Assembly: GCA_015143295.1 (NCBI GenBank)
Contig: CM026573.1
Span: 9,515,934-9,579,933 of the forward strand
Origin: Tetracentron sinense
Taxonomy: Eukaryota > Streptophyta > Magnoliopsida > Trochodendrales > Trochodendraceae
DNA: 64,000 bases
Direction of reading: 5' to 3'
A program made the position numbers and the translations under genes. The notes under the pieces are model-generated. The model made no database searches. It was not told the origin of the DNA and saw only the letters and a program-made list of their open reading frames with translations. The stretch's first letter is position 1. Each line of letters starts with the position of its first letter. Below, in pieces: positions 33,657 through 45,911 of the stretch.

Positions 33657-35862
33657 TGTGAACGCCAAAATTTACCGCCTTTCCTCCCCTCTCAACTCTA
33701 AGTATCGGAATAAAGTCCGAGAGTGGAGGAATAACGCTAAATCTATTTTTAAGAGTCGCCACCTACTTAGGGGAAGTAGGATCCCGAGATAATCCAAATG
33801 AGGGGGTCTACGGTCCAGAATAGTCTAGGTAAGAGATCCCTTTAGGTCCTGGGGAAGGGGTTAGGCACCCCAGGACCTCCATCTGATGATGGTAACCTAC
33901 TCATTAGGTCCAAATTAAACATTTAAAAATCACTTAACATTTCCTAAAACAATTATTAATTTTGCTAATCGAGTACAAATCAAAATGGGGTGTAAAAAAA
34001 GTTTATTTTTGGTTGGGGTCGAACCCTGATTGGGCTGCCTACTTATCCGGTTAGTCGGAATCAGACCCTCATAGTAGTTCGGGGGCCGTGACTGTTTTTA
34101 TACTCGTTTCGGAGTGTGGTCACTTCCAACTCGTGTTTGAGTTGGGGAGGGGAAGTGGAATGAGATTTATGAATCTCACTCCGGGAGATGGCAGCGCAGC
34201 TAGGTGCTCGTGGGGGAGCTCTAGGGGGCGTTCATTTATTAGGGTAAGTCTTTTTTACATTTTGGGGGTTTTTAAATGTTTTTGTTGTTTTTGTATTTTT
34301 TATTTTTTTGTATTTTTTAATTCTGGCAAGTTTAACTAGTTAAGAACTAACCTGAGTGCCCAAGGTAGGCAAAAGGAAAATAAAGTCTAAATGATTTTAA
34401 TTATCTTAAAGGCAAAGAGCAGGGCGGATCGAGCGGCCTTAAACCAAATGAGGCTATGGTTTAAATACGGACCCTGCTCTAGGTCCCAAGGGAGGATAGA
34501 CCAGTACCTTTAAGTTATTTTATTCTTTTTTATATTTTTTTTTGATTTTTTTGTAGGATTAACTAACGGGGTGGGCCACTTATTTAGGGTTAAAAAGAAA
34601 CTACCTAAATGCCCAATATAAGCAAAATAATAAAAGATAACGGCCTAAACTTATCGCACACATATTTACATGAGAAAAAAATAAATAAATAAATAAAAAA
34701 ATAAATGAAATAAATAAATAAGCATGGAAGACACGTACCTACGTGCGGTTGATGGGGAAGGATGTTGGACTCGCCGTTGCTCAAATCACTCTTTCTCACC
34801 GTCACTCAACCCACAGAACAATGGGTTTTACCAAGTAAAAAAATTAAAAAAAATAAAACAAACAAAAATACAGATCCAAGAGTGGCCACTGGTCTGGGCC
34901 GAATTCCTCTCCTGAGCTTGATGATCGTGGACGAGCTGCTGGCCGAACTCAGAAGTATAAGCAGTTGGGTGTGGATGGGAAACGGGAAAGGTGATCGGAG
35001 AAGATGATCGGAGTGGACCCTGATCTCTATGAACCTCCCCGGGTCTCAGGGATGGAGACGCTGGCGACAGTGATTGAATTCACCGGATGAGACGATCGAA
35101 GCTGATACATGGAGGGGTTGGGACTCGCCGAAAAGAAATCATCGCCGGAAAACCAAACTCGAAGGCGGACATCCTTAGTTCTGAAAATCGCCGGAGAAAA
35201 GAGATCACGGGATTGGTGTTGGCTTGGATCTGTAGCTGAGATGGTCGATATGGACAGAGCTGCCGGAGGTGTTGTTGCGGCGATACAAGGGGACTGGAGA
35301 TGTTAGCGCCGGCGATGAGAGGATATGGAAGAGAGGACTCTACTGAGGTGAGACGGAGGAGAGGAGATTGAGGACCTGGCTGGCCGAATCTCGCCGATGA
35401 TGAAGGGAGATGGCGATGGAGAAGGAGCTCAAGCGAGAGCGGCTGCTGCGATGGGATCGCCGGCTTGGTGAAGCTTGCTGGGGAATGAATTTGAAGGAGA
35501 TGGAGCTTGCGGCTGATTTCCCAGAGAAGAAATTCAATTTTTTCTTTAGGTTTAAACACCTTAAGGTGTTTATATATGGAAGAAAGTGGATTTGGGTCAT
35601 GGGTAATGTGCTTTAGCTCGGGGGTTTAGGAGTGGGCCCGCAGGTAATGGGTTCAAAGTAAAGAATGGACTAGGCCTATGGGCTTTGGTTTAAGGCTTTG
35701 GGATTTTGGGGTTTTAATCAAAAGTTTATGGAAATGATCCTGGGCCTCTCTCTTTCTCTCTCAAAATAAAATAAAGTAAGAAAATAAATTAAAATAAACA
35801 CAAAATAGTTTAAAAAAAGAAAAAAACAAAGGTTTTAAGGGTGTAAAAATGGGGTATTCACA
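33657..35862 (-). repeat. 5' LTR of the gypsy element (right copy, 2206 bp)
   Basis: Ends as in the left copy, TGTGAACGCC to ATTCACA on +. It is six bases shorter than the left copy through two homopolymer runs only, as far as I can see. The promoter is expected at its right end. Confidence 0.95.
35553..35576 (-). promoter_or_regulatory. Putative gypsy promoter: TATA box with palindrome
   Basis: On - TATATAAA (complement at 35569-35576) overlaps a 20-bp palindrome (35553-35572). It lies about 290 bp inside the 5' end of the LTR, a plausible U3-R boundary, which leaves a long R-U5. Confidence 0.6.
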
Positions 35863-35867
35863 ACTGT
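35863..35867. repeat. Right target-site duplication of the gypsy element
   Basis: ACTGT, identical to 17485-17489. Confidence 0.93.
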
Positions 35868-37086
35868 TGGCTTTAAGGAGAACTATTTCCTTTAGTTATA
35901 ACTGCTACATTCTCAAGTTGTTATAACCAAAGAAAATTTCCAACTCTTTATGGAACCTATTAAGTTAAGCTGTTGTTTGTGAACTTAAGAGGCCATGCAT
36001 AATATTCTCATGTGGTTTCTTATCCTGGCTCATCCTTTTTCTATTGAGGCAGTTATCGTTTCGAAGACAGTGGGATCAGTGGTTCTGGATATTTGGGGTT
36101 GTATTCAAAGGCTTGACCTTTCAGTTTCTTTGATCTCTGATGTTATCAATGACATCTTTCTGATTTCAGATGCGTGTTTTCCAGATTTGCTCTTGTTGGA
36201 GTTCTTCTTTATTCAAAATCTGCTTTGTAAGACTTGAGTCTTCAACTCTTTCTTTTAGTAATTTTCCTGAGCTTGTTGCGCTTGAAGTTGGCCTTTGATT
36301 GTGGGTTGCAGCTATGTGATATATGCACAACTCTGACTTGTAAATAATACATGATTATGCTAGATATTAATGTATTTTGTCTCACTAAAGCTATCTAGGT
36401 ATGAATTGTGCTCAATTTTGCTGCATATACAGCTTTTTGGTACCTGCCCATCGATTTTCTTTGGATAAAGGAAATCTTACACAATTTATCCGTGGTTTAA
36501 GTTGTCCATTCCTTTTACAGTTAATTGCATGTGGGATTGCTGTAGCCACTTACAAAGTTACAATGAAGGGAAAACAAATTTTAAGAAAACTCCTGTGTAC
36601 GAGGAATCTATCGGATCTCAGGAGCTGTTGGAAGAACCAGAGGCATCCAACTCAATGTATTTGAGGTCAATCCGACGAAGGAGGCACTTAGTTAAAAAAT
36701 AGCCACTTCAAATTGCACAGAAGCAAGGCCTTTACCTCCAGATCATGTATAGTTGTAAGGTGCAAAAATTCCTACCCAATGCGATGTACTATTTTACTGG
36801 CTTTTGTGTTTTATCGTATGATTTGTTGATGCATATTAGATTTCTGATTTCCTAATGGGCAATATCGTTTGCAAACAGATCAAAATGGGATTTCTTTACT
36901 TTTTTTTTTGCGTTTCATGATAGATTGGCTAACCTAAAGAAAAATATTCTGAAATTAGGAATATGTCAGGATGTCCACAAGCCTGATCTCTGGCCTGGCC
37001 TACCTGTGGCTTGTGTATGCATGCTTATAATTGATGCACATGGAGGGGTTGGACACTTGAAGTTTAAACCTCGCATTTGATAGGAC
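35868..37086. other. Intergenic or intronic DNA with one possible exon
   Basis: Apart from the candidate last exon at 36521-36702 I see no gene. The base composition is that of plant intron or intergenic DNA. Confidence 0.4.
36521..36702 (+). CDS. Possible last exon of an unrecognised gene
   Basis: A good acceptor (ccattccttttacag) ends at 36520. It is followed by an open stretch to TAG at 36700 that reads SYNEGKTNFKKTPVYEES, then a basic end (LRSIRRRRHLVKK). I do not recognise the protein. No convincing upstream exon is seen in the 650 bp left of it, and before that lies the gypsy insertion, which might sit in this gene's intron. It could equally be a pseudogene or chance. Confidence 0.3.
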
Positions 37087-37498
37087 CATAGTTGTAGGGA
37101 AGCTATGTACAGGGTAGGAAACTTGTTTCCCAGGCTCGCTTACTTAGAAAGACTCGCTTCCTTGGACAAACTCGCTTCCTAGGAAGCTCTCTTCCATCAC
37201 GTCCTATTTAGTAGTCAAAGGGAGTTTTATGTGTGAAGTGATGGGGTAGACCACAGTCTATAGCCTAGGATATAGATTCTAAGCAAGTATCATCGGTTTG
37301 GAATCTAAGACACCTACTTTTCTACAAAAATCTCATGTAAAATAAAATCAAAGATATAACTATCCATAATAACATAATGAGAGTGAAGAGTCTCTCACTT
37401 CTCATTTTTAAAGGTTTTTTTTAGCCTTGCTTCTCGCTTCTCACTTTCGCTTTGCTTCTCGTTTGCGCTTCTCGCTCTAGTAACTATGGATGGAACCC
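37087..37498. mobile_element. hAT-like MITE, 412 bp, imperfect 8-bp TSD
   Basis: The left end catagttgtaggg and right end (ctagtaactatg) are inverted. The flanks gataggac (37079-37086) and gatggaac (37499-37506) agree at 6 of 8. The interior has subterminal repeats (actcgcttcc, gcttctcgct). The terminal CATAGTT is shared with the MITE at 15479. Confidence 0.65.
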
Positions 37499-37506
37499 AT
37501 CTGGTT

Positions 37507-38729
37507 GATATCCTATGCAAATGATTGTCTTAATCGGATGATCCTAACTGTCTCTTCTAGACATTTTCGGGATCTTCTGCTGTATCTTCTCTGACTGCCA
37601 AAAAGATTGTGATAGCTCTGATGGTTAGACTCACCTAATTGTGTTGGATTTTAGCTTAGGTGATATAGGTTGATCCATTGAATTGTGGCTCTCAACCCGT
37701 GCACTGTGTGGACAACATAGGTAGGCCGGGATGGAGACTGGACAGGCAGTTGTCACTGACATGTATATTCCACTTTTAAATGGCAAATGAAAAAAATTCA
37801 TTTGGTATTTTTGGTCATTATTCATTGGAGATATTGTTTTTGATGAACACTACATTCTCATCAATGAATATTTGTTGCAACTAAGCTGTAAAGAGAATTT
37901 ACATATACTTTAATTAAGAAGCTGAGGGCATGAATTGCAGTTATTTGGATATCATAGACAGGTACTGGTGATCAGGCATTCATCCACCGTGGAACTCAAA
38001 GAGGTAAAACTAGAATAAATAAGTATGAATGTAACAAAATGTTATTTATCATTATGTATTGAACAATAACCTACTAACAAAATTTAAGTGCTAAATACAT
38101 ATTATTGCCTTTTTTTTTCCTTGACTACAAGTTCAAATCAAATTCACTTAAACTGCATCAAAACCCAAGAATATCTGTTTTGTTTTATGATTTGGGTAAT
38201 CTAAATTGGAGCTGATTTTTTTAAAAACGTTTATCATGAGTTATTATTTATACGGGAAACAAAATATGTGATTAATGGTTTAGCATGGGGCAGTTAGATT
38301 TACTTTATTTATTAGTTTCTTTTGTAGCATTTGTTGTTATGCACTTATGCTTAATAAGTAACAACAAGTTGCTTACACACTTATAGATAGGTTTAGAAAC
38401 TCTTTGAATGATACAGTGCTTTGTAATGGCTGAAATCATCTTGTTAAATATGTGATTATTAGCTTATAAAACTTGCCTGCCAAAAAGAAGAAGGAAAAAG
38501 TACATAAAAATTGTAAAAGAAAATGATGTAATAAGGGAATGAGGAACTTGATGGGATCGTAATCTTTATAGATTTGCTCTAAATAAAAAACCAGATGTTG
38601 ACATTATACTCTAAATTATTTTTTTATAGCAAAAAAGGCATAAGCCTGAGCATCAACCCAAGATGCTCAGTTCTTGACCCTAGCCTAAGTCAGTTGAGTC
38701 ACTTTAACTTGAGTTAACATATATATATA
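37507..38729. other. Non-coding DNA
   Basis: No gene or defined repeat seen; AT-rich with short chance frames. Confidence 0.5.
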
Positions 38730-39932
38730 TAGAGTGACGTTCTCATCAGCGAGGCAGACCAGAACCTTTAATGAGTGAGAAACATTGAGCCGTTAGATGT
38801 TGGCTTACTTTAATCCAAAGGTCAAAAGAAAACCACTCTTTCATACAAAACCACCATTTCATTCCTCTCTCCCTACTTTCGTTCTCTTCTCATACTCGTT
38901 GCTCTCTCGAACTCTCTTCTTCTCTCCTCAAGCTTTCCTCTTGTGAGGAACAAAAAGAAAGCAAAATATCCAGAAATAGCTGTTTTTGCAGTCGCAGATT
39001 GAATTAAAATCCTCCCTAATGAAACCATCACAAACCCAAACCGGTTCACCTCAAGCTCATTCCCAACAACCTCATATATCGGCACGCAAATGCTCTTTCA
39101 CAAACCTCTCCACCATCACTCTAGGGCTCTTAGTCACTACAACTCTCTTGTCATATGAGCTAAACACCATCCAAGCCTCCATGTTAATGTCATCCATATA
39201 GAAGATCAAACATAGGAAACTCTAATTCATCATTTCTAACCAATTGAAGCTCTAATTTATTTATTTATTCACCTCAATTTTTGCCTTATTTCTTCTCTGA
39301 TATTACTAATTTTTTATTTTCAGATTCTAAACTCTCAAAATGCTATAGTAGGAGCCATCTGATTTACACAGTTGAAACTTGAAATAGATCCATATCTTAA
39401 TCAAACCGATGTCATATAAACCCTTTACAAAATTAACTTTTTTTGAAAAAAAATTAACCCTATTTGATTAGCATGCAACACACAACACACACAGAAAAAG
39501 GGGGAAAATATGCAGACTGCTTGTGTAGATTGTATATATTTTTGGTCCTTCGATTTCCATTACAACCTGCAAAAACAACCATTTCTTCATAAAGTAAATA
39601 TCAGTCTGATTCGCCCATGAGAGAGAGAGAGAGAGGAGATAACAACCAGAATGAATAGAGAGAGAAAGGAGCGAAAGAATGGTTTGTTTTGATAAAAAAG
39701 TGGGTTTCTTTTAACCCTTGGATTAAAGAAAGAGAGGGAGAGAGAGAGAGAGAGAGAGGAGGAGAGAATAACCAGAATGAGAAGAGAGAGAAAGGAGCGA
39801 AATAATGGCTTGTTTTAACAAAAGAGTGGGTTTCTTTTAACCCTTGGATTAAAGTGAGCTAATACCGAATGGTTGACCGTCTCTCACTTACTAGACGTTC
39901 TCATCAGCTATGCTATGGAGAACGCTACTCTA
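38730..39932. mobile_element. Foldback / Mutator-like element with long terminal inverted repeats
   Basis: Ends tagagtgacgttctcatcagc (38730 on) and, inverted at the right, tagagtagcgttctc. The similarity continues inward for about 170 bp (aaccactctttc against gaaa.agagtgggttt; tttaatccaaaggt against acccttggattaaa). The right TIR core is duplicated in tandem (39630-39740 and 39765-39855), flanked by GA microsatellite. Long TIRs suit a MULE, but the TSD is hidden in an AT repeat. There is no transposase ORF. Confidence 0.7.
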
Positions 39933-41441
39933 TTTATATATATAAGTTACTGAAATTTCACTAATAAAAGAAAGAGGAATTAACGAAAGCACAGTAAAAT
40001 GAAAGGGAATGAGCATATTCTGAGCCAGGAATTATATTATGTATTATAATTTTAATGTATCCTATAACATTAAAAGCAAAAATATTTGATTTAGTAATTG
40101 GAATGTTGCTAATGGTGTGAGAGGCGAGGGTTTAGTTCTTCATAATTCCGCCTAATTTTCTTAGCCCACTAAAAAAAGAAGGAAAAAGCTCCTTTTCCTT
40201 TTCAAATATCAAACTAGAAAGTATTAACTAAAGTCTAGAATTTGAACTATTAAACTAGAGATCTCACTGAGGGAAAATTTAAACAATCTCCTGAAATGAT
40301 TGTAGCCCCATGCTACAACCATGATGGCCAAAGACGAGTGCCTGAACCACTTCTTGAACCATTGAGAAAAGGTCCTTCTCACTACACTGAATAACTCTCA
40401 TCCTCTGATCACTGAAAAGTCTCATAATTTTTTGGATGCCGATGTTCTCTTTGAGACTTTTTTGGATGCTTAGAACCAAGGTTTAGGGGGTTTTATAGGT
40501 TTAGACAGCTAGGCTTCAAAAGGCTATGATTAAAGATCTCTATCTTTCTTGAGGTTACTAATTTTCATGGAGGATTGATGAAGAGTTTGTATTAATTTTA
40601 TAGGGATTCAGAGGGTTAAGATTTGAAGTTGAGCCGGAAGCTCAATGAGCCAATAATGAGAGGGGGAAGGTGCCGTCCAAGAGATAGATGACAGCAGTGG
40701 GGCATTGTCTGCACAACGGAACATGCACATAGAGAAATTTAAAGCAGACATACCCAAAAGGTTATGATGGCAACCGGCAGACTATGGAGGCCAAAACTTT
40801 TAGGAAGGAAATTCTAGAATTGGCCAAAGATACCTATTTTAATGGTTTTTAGGTCAAGGATGAAAGAAAATTAAAAGGGAAATACATAACTTACTGCCAC
40901 AGTAGACTACCTATTCTAATTTACAGTCCTCATTGGTCGATGCCCCCCTTTTACCACACATCAACTGTAGTTAAAATTCACTCACTCCTATAGTTAAGCA
41001 ATCTAAGCTTGATTTTTAAAAAGCAAAAAAACCAAAAGATTTACTTTAATTTTCTTAAGCTTAACCATAGTTAAAGGAGTGTTAAAAGGGACACGTGGCC
41101 ATGGCATTAGAATACCTATTCTAATGTGGGGTGTGCTAATCATTGGCCAAATTAAAACTGTGTCATCAAGCATAGGAAAATTGGTACTCATTTTGTAGAT
41201 TCTTTCCATAAGGATTCTAAATATGATGTTAAAAAATGGTTGTGAGATTTGGCCCTAGGTCCTCCCAGCACATGATAGTTTGGTCCTTCTAAAATAAAGG
41301 CTCATGTTGACTCTAAAATTGAGAAGACGCGGCCATTTGAAAGGTATTTTCATATACTTTCTGATGGTAAAGATTTCATTTCAATGTAGTTAGTCTTATT
41401 GGGCCTGGGTTCACTCTCTTGTGACCCCCCCTCCCCGTATT

Positions 41442-41485
<44 letters not shown>

Positions 41486-42943
41486 ACCAATAAAAAAAAT
41501 CTCATTTCAATATGAAGTTAAGATATTATTTCATGCTGAAAACAGTATCTTAGGTTGATAAGAAAACACTTCAGATTTTGAAGTGGGGCTTATGGTGTTG
41601 ATGAAATCATGAAACCAATCAAACCTGGAAGCAGAAGTGTTCTGTCCGAAAAAATCCATTCGGCGGGTTAAAATATATGAATAACCTATGATTGCAATCT
41701 TAGTCAAATATGGGCCAACAAGGAGACATCCAAAGGTTAGGTTTGAGGTTTTGGATTCTTGAAGGCTACCTAAGGACTAGGAAAAGTTATTGAGCATCCA
41801 CTTAATGGTGTTTGACAATCCGGTAGCGTAAACAAAAGCTGAACTGAATCAGCCTTTCGTCAAAAAAAGTGAATTATCAATTCATTAGGAATCTGTATTA
41901 GGGGGAAATTTTCTTGTAGTTTCTCTTTTGCCCTTTTTCACTCCCGTGCGTCTATTGGATATTTTGCCAAATCTCATCTTATGTTAACATTAATGCGATT
42001 GGGTGCTTGTAAATTCATTCCATTGATGATTTCTTGTTTGATATGAATATCAACAATATGAATGCCAAGTACTATTATTTTTCAAGATAGAAATTGATGC
42101 CATGCGTTTGGATGCCTTTTGTGTTATTTCTTGTATGTTCTATCTCCAATTTACCAGGTGGTGAATCTTGTGTTTACTAACCTTTTATGCTAATAAATTA
42201 GTCACTTTTACAGATAAAAAAAAAGATAAAAATTATTTAAAATTCAACTATCAATATCATCCCAAAAACAAAAATTGATATAAAGACTCAAATGTACATT
42301 AATCCAGTTCATGCCATCTCTAAGTATTATTAATTTTCTTTATCAATGCCTTATCCCAACTATCTCGGGATGCCAAAATGATTCTTGCTCCATTCTCTGC
42401 ATGCCAATTCATTGAATTGAAGTATCACATATCAAGAAAAAACAATGTGGGGAGCAAAAGCAGGATAAAAAGAAAGTTTTGATTCTCATAGTTTCTTTTA
42501 AACAATTTATGAGCTCTTTCTTTTGATTCGCTAATAAACATAGATCTAAATATGCGTGCATATGATCATTGAATCAAATTGGCATCTAACTACTAACCTA
42601 AGAACAGTTATTAACCCAGCTATACCCGGGTTGTGGGCCTGTGGGCTAACCACATTACTATACCCAAAAAAATCCTTGAATTTTCTGAAAAAGTCCAGAG
42701 GGTGGATGGTTACAATCTCCCAAATAGCTCTTCAATTGTCAGACCGTTGAAGGACGGGGCATATCTAGTTTTTCATTATTCTTAAGTTGCTATGTCTAGA
42801 TGATAGATGCTTTCTTATTTTTCCAAGCTTCAAAAGACAATTTCAGCATCTGATAGGAATCCTTCTGGCCCCATTAGGTTGGACCAGATGGGTATTGAGT
42901 ACGAAATGCAATTGAATATGTTTTTGGCATGGCACCTATTCCT
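39933..42943. other. Intergenic DNA with small repeats
   Basis: No gene seen. It contains a fragment of the foldback family described at 42944 (about 40955-41110, with taactgtagttaaaattcac-like and gggacacgtggccat motifs) and a microsatellite at 41442-41484. Confidence 0.5.
41442..41484. repeat. (TC)n(TA)n microsatellite
   Basis: About 12 TC units followed by about 9 TA units. Confidence 0.9.
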
Positions 42944-43281
42944 CTCCAGTTGTAACCGGTTTTGCCAAAACCGGTTACACCCTTGAGGTGGCCACATGTC
43001 CCTTTTGAGACCTCTTAACTATGGTTAAGATTCACTCACCTCTAAGGTTCACCCACCTATCCTTGGTTTTTTTAAAAAGTAATAAAAAAATTTGTTAACC
43101 GTGGTTAAAATTTACCAACTCCTAGGGTTAATTTATTTTAAATATTTTTTCGAAAAACCAAATATAGGTGGGTGAACCCTAGGGGTAGGTGAATCTTAAC
43201 CACAGTTAAGAGGTCTAAAAAGGGACATTTGGTGACCACAGGGGAGTAACCGGTTTTGTCAAAAACCGGTTACAAGGAGAA
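42944..43281. mobile_element. Foldback MITE, ~338 bp
   Basis: The two halves are inverted copies: gttgtaaccggttttgcc, gacctcttaactatggtta and aagattcactcacc on the left, their complements on the right (ggtgaatcttaaccacagtt, then aaaaccggttacaagg). Each terminal arm also holds its own small palindrome, aaccggtttt..aaaaccggtt. The TSD is unclear. Confidence 0.75.
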
Positions 43282-43729
43282 GATCACCAGTCTTTTGGCA
43301 TTAAAGGTCATGGAGATGGGCCTTTTTTTTTATTTTTTAAAACTCCTGCATATTCAAGTGGGTTTGTCATTGGATCGGGTATATCCAGATCCGATTTGAA
43401 TGCTATCGGATCTGAATGATCCCGAAGACTCAAACCAATCCATCATTAGATCTTACTGAAATGGGTCGGGTCAGATCATCAATATAAAAAAAGAAAAATC
43501 TCCTTATCAGATTTGTAAATCATTAGATTACTGAAATGACTCGGGTCAGATCATTAATATAAAAAGAAAAATCTCCTTATATTTGTAATAATAAATGCAT
43601 TGAAATTTTAAGAATCTCCTTTGAATTGGGTCATTTGGGGGTATTTAATTTCTTTCTCGACCAGGGGTGACTTGAGTCTTTCCCTCTTCCTTTTAGAACT
43701 TCTTATCATGTTAGTATATGGGTAATGCG

Positions 43730-44092
43730 GATAGTGCCAAGAGTACTATTTGGGCGGTTCTTCATGAGGTTATAGCATGGACTATTTGTAAAGAGAGAAA
43801 TATGAAAATTTTTGACAACTCCACATCCTCTATCTCTCATATGCAAGCTCGGATCCGGATATTGATCCTTGAAATGGATATCTGGTAGGAATTGTGGGGT
43901 GAATTTGGTAAAAGTTTTGGGCTAAAAGTGGACATCGTATATGACTCATTTCCCAAAGAAGTTGGTCACATAGTCTTTTATTCTGCAGAGCTTCAGTTTA
44001 CGTTATTGGAAACTCTTTGTATGTAGTATATTCTCTTCTTATAAGTTTCGTTTGATTAATATATCTATCTTATTTATGGATTAAAAAAAATC
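43730..44092 (+). mobile_element. LINE 3' fragment
   Basis: On + it reads WTICKERNMKIFDNS near 43778-43825, the C-terminal tail of plant L1-type ORF2, followed by a 3' UTR ending in an A run at about 44083-44092. It is severely 5'-truncated. Confidence 0.7.
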
Positions 44093-45911
44093 TAATTTGA
44101 AATACTAAGCTGACTAACATGATTTTTAACTTTTTATGTAGAATGAATGAGATTTACATGGAGAAGCAGACAATGAAGAGGAGCTACTAGAAGATATTGC
44201 ATGATATAGGTACAAACTAAACTACCTACCTACCTACCTCTCTTTTATGGATATGGCCCTTCCATAGGAAACCAAGTCCACTTGCTGAACTGACAATCTG
44301 ACTGTGGAAGAAACTGCCAATTTCAGTACAGGGATTCACGTTCATTGCACGTGCTACCTTGACTTGAAAATAACACTAGAGTAAGCCCACACGTGTAGCC
44401 TTTGCCTTAGTAGTGCGCTTCCTCTTTTCCTTTCCTCCACTTCATGGGCAGCATCTTCTCCATTTTCTTATGGTATATAATATAATAATAATAATAAAAA
44501 AGAATTAGGCTCCACTGCTACCAGGTGGTCCATGCTTATGGACCACCATGTTGAGACAAATCATTTAAGAGAAATGCAATAGGGCCCAGCCCGGCCCCCG
44601 GCCGGCCGGTATAATTAAGGGTCTTGGTGCATGTCTCAAGGTGCCTAAAGCACATTTAAAAAGTGGAGATTGGATCATAGTGGATTGTGATTTAACTCTC
44701 CCATCATCCATAGCTCAACACGTGTTTATTTTACCCCTATTAATTGTGGTTAAAATTCACTAAACCTTAGGTTGAACAATATAATTTTGGTTTTTTTTTT
44801 AAAAAAATAACAATTAATATTAATACTTTTAACTTAAAAATTAAGATTATATTGTTAAATTTTAAGAGTTAATGAATATTAATCATAATTAAGTGGGTAC
44901 GATTGAACTTAGAGAGTTTAGGGCTCCTCCACTGACAACAAAGATTAAAAGACACGTGATGACCCGTGGATACAATTACACTTGCAAAGAATTTAGCACT
45001 CTACTGAAAACCGCACTAGTTGCCTCTATTTTTAATCCTGTCACATCATCATTAACGACACGTTCGAATATGTAATTAAGACTAAGGAGTGCGAGCTAGG
45101 GCTTGGGTTTTGATAATGCAAGGAAATAACAGATTGCGTGTCCTTTTGGGACACGTTCGAACATGTTTACGAGTTTACTACTATCATATAAGGTAAGGAT
45201 ACGTATACGCGCATTACTGCGCGTGCGCGTGTTGTAGTGTTCCTCAAATAAATTTGACTAGAAAATACGAAGGAAAGGGTCACCCGAATACCGGGTAAAT
45301 CTGGATCAGTTTCGTTGGCGTTGTGACCGGCTAAATCCGGTAAGAAGCGGATCCGTTTGAACGCGGCATTCGGTCAAACCGCAAATGAAAAGATTCCTTC
45401 CTTCTAGAAACTGCTTAATTTGGGGCCGGCTTAGCTGTCTCTCTTAGCTTTATTCGGGACCTTTCTTTTTCCCTGTCAGAGAAATTATTAGCCATCTAAT
45501 TAAAAAAAAAAATAAAAAAAACAAAAAATAGAAATTCGGTATTCTAATAATTTCATAGGGGTATTCCCGGGACTTAAATATTACCCTGAGAATCTCCGCA
45601 ATTTTCAACAACTTCGTCGGCTTTATCGTCGTGGACGGAATCCTCGCCGTTGATCTCTATCTAATCTCGAAACCCTAATTCTCTCTCTCTCTCTCTAGAA
45701 TAAGAGACGATAAAGAGCTCAAAAAGCAATTCAAATAATTCTCCCTCTAGACTCTTGAGAAAGAAGCAGAAAGAGGGTTTCTAGGTTTTGAAAAATTTTA
45801 AATTTATTTGTATTTATTTTGATCTTTGTTCCAGAGTTGTTTTTGGGTGGATTAGGGTTAGAATTAGAGGTTTAATTTTATCAATTTCTTGTTCTTCTTT
45901 GAATACCGTCC
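44093..45911. other. Intergenic DNA and upstream region of the BAH gene
   Basis: It holds a partial copy of the 42944 foldback family (about 44735-44895), a GC-rich gcccagcccggccc motif at 44584-44611, an ATA-rich run near 44478, and from about 45560 the probable promoter and 5' UTR of the next gene, with a CT tract at 45681-45701. I see no clear TATA box. Confidence 0.5.

Larger units (their letters stand above)
17490..35862 (-). mobile_element. Ogre/Tat-type Ty3/gypsy LTR retrotransposon, 18.4 kb, recent
   Basis: A complete element of 18,373 bp on -. In transcriptional order it has the 5' LTR (35862-33657), primer-binding site, a 1.5-kb leader with repeats, ORF1, gag-protease, a probable intron, RT with two RNase H domains and integrase, a 3-kb non-coding 3' region with tandem arrays, a polypurine tract, and the 3' LTR (19701-17490). 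Great length, an ORF before gag, a break between protease and RT, and a second RNase H are the known marks of the Tat/Ogre lineage. The two LTRs read alike except for two homopolymer runs, and the 5-bp target duplication is perfect, so insertion was recent. One base appears to be lost near 23030 in pol. Confidence 0.95.

Noticed and set aside
35080..35559. 159-codon frame on - within the LTR (also at 18919-19398)
   Set aside because: It opens with GTG, has no recognisable domain, and lies in R-U5. The identical second copy is explained by LTR identity.
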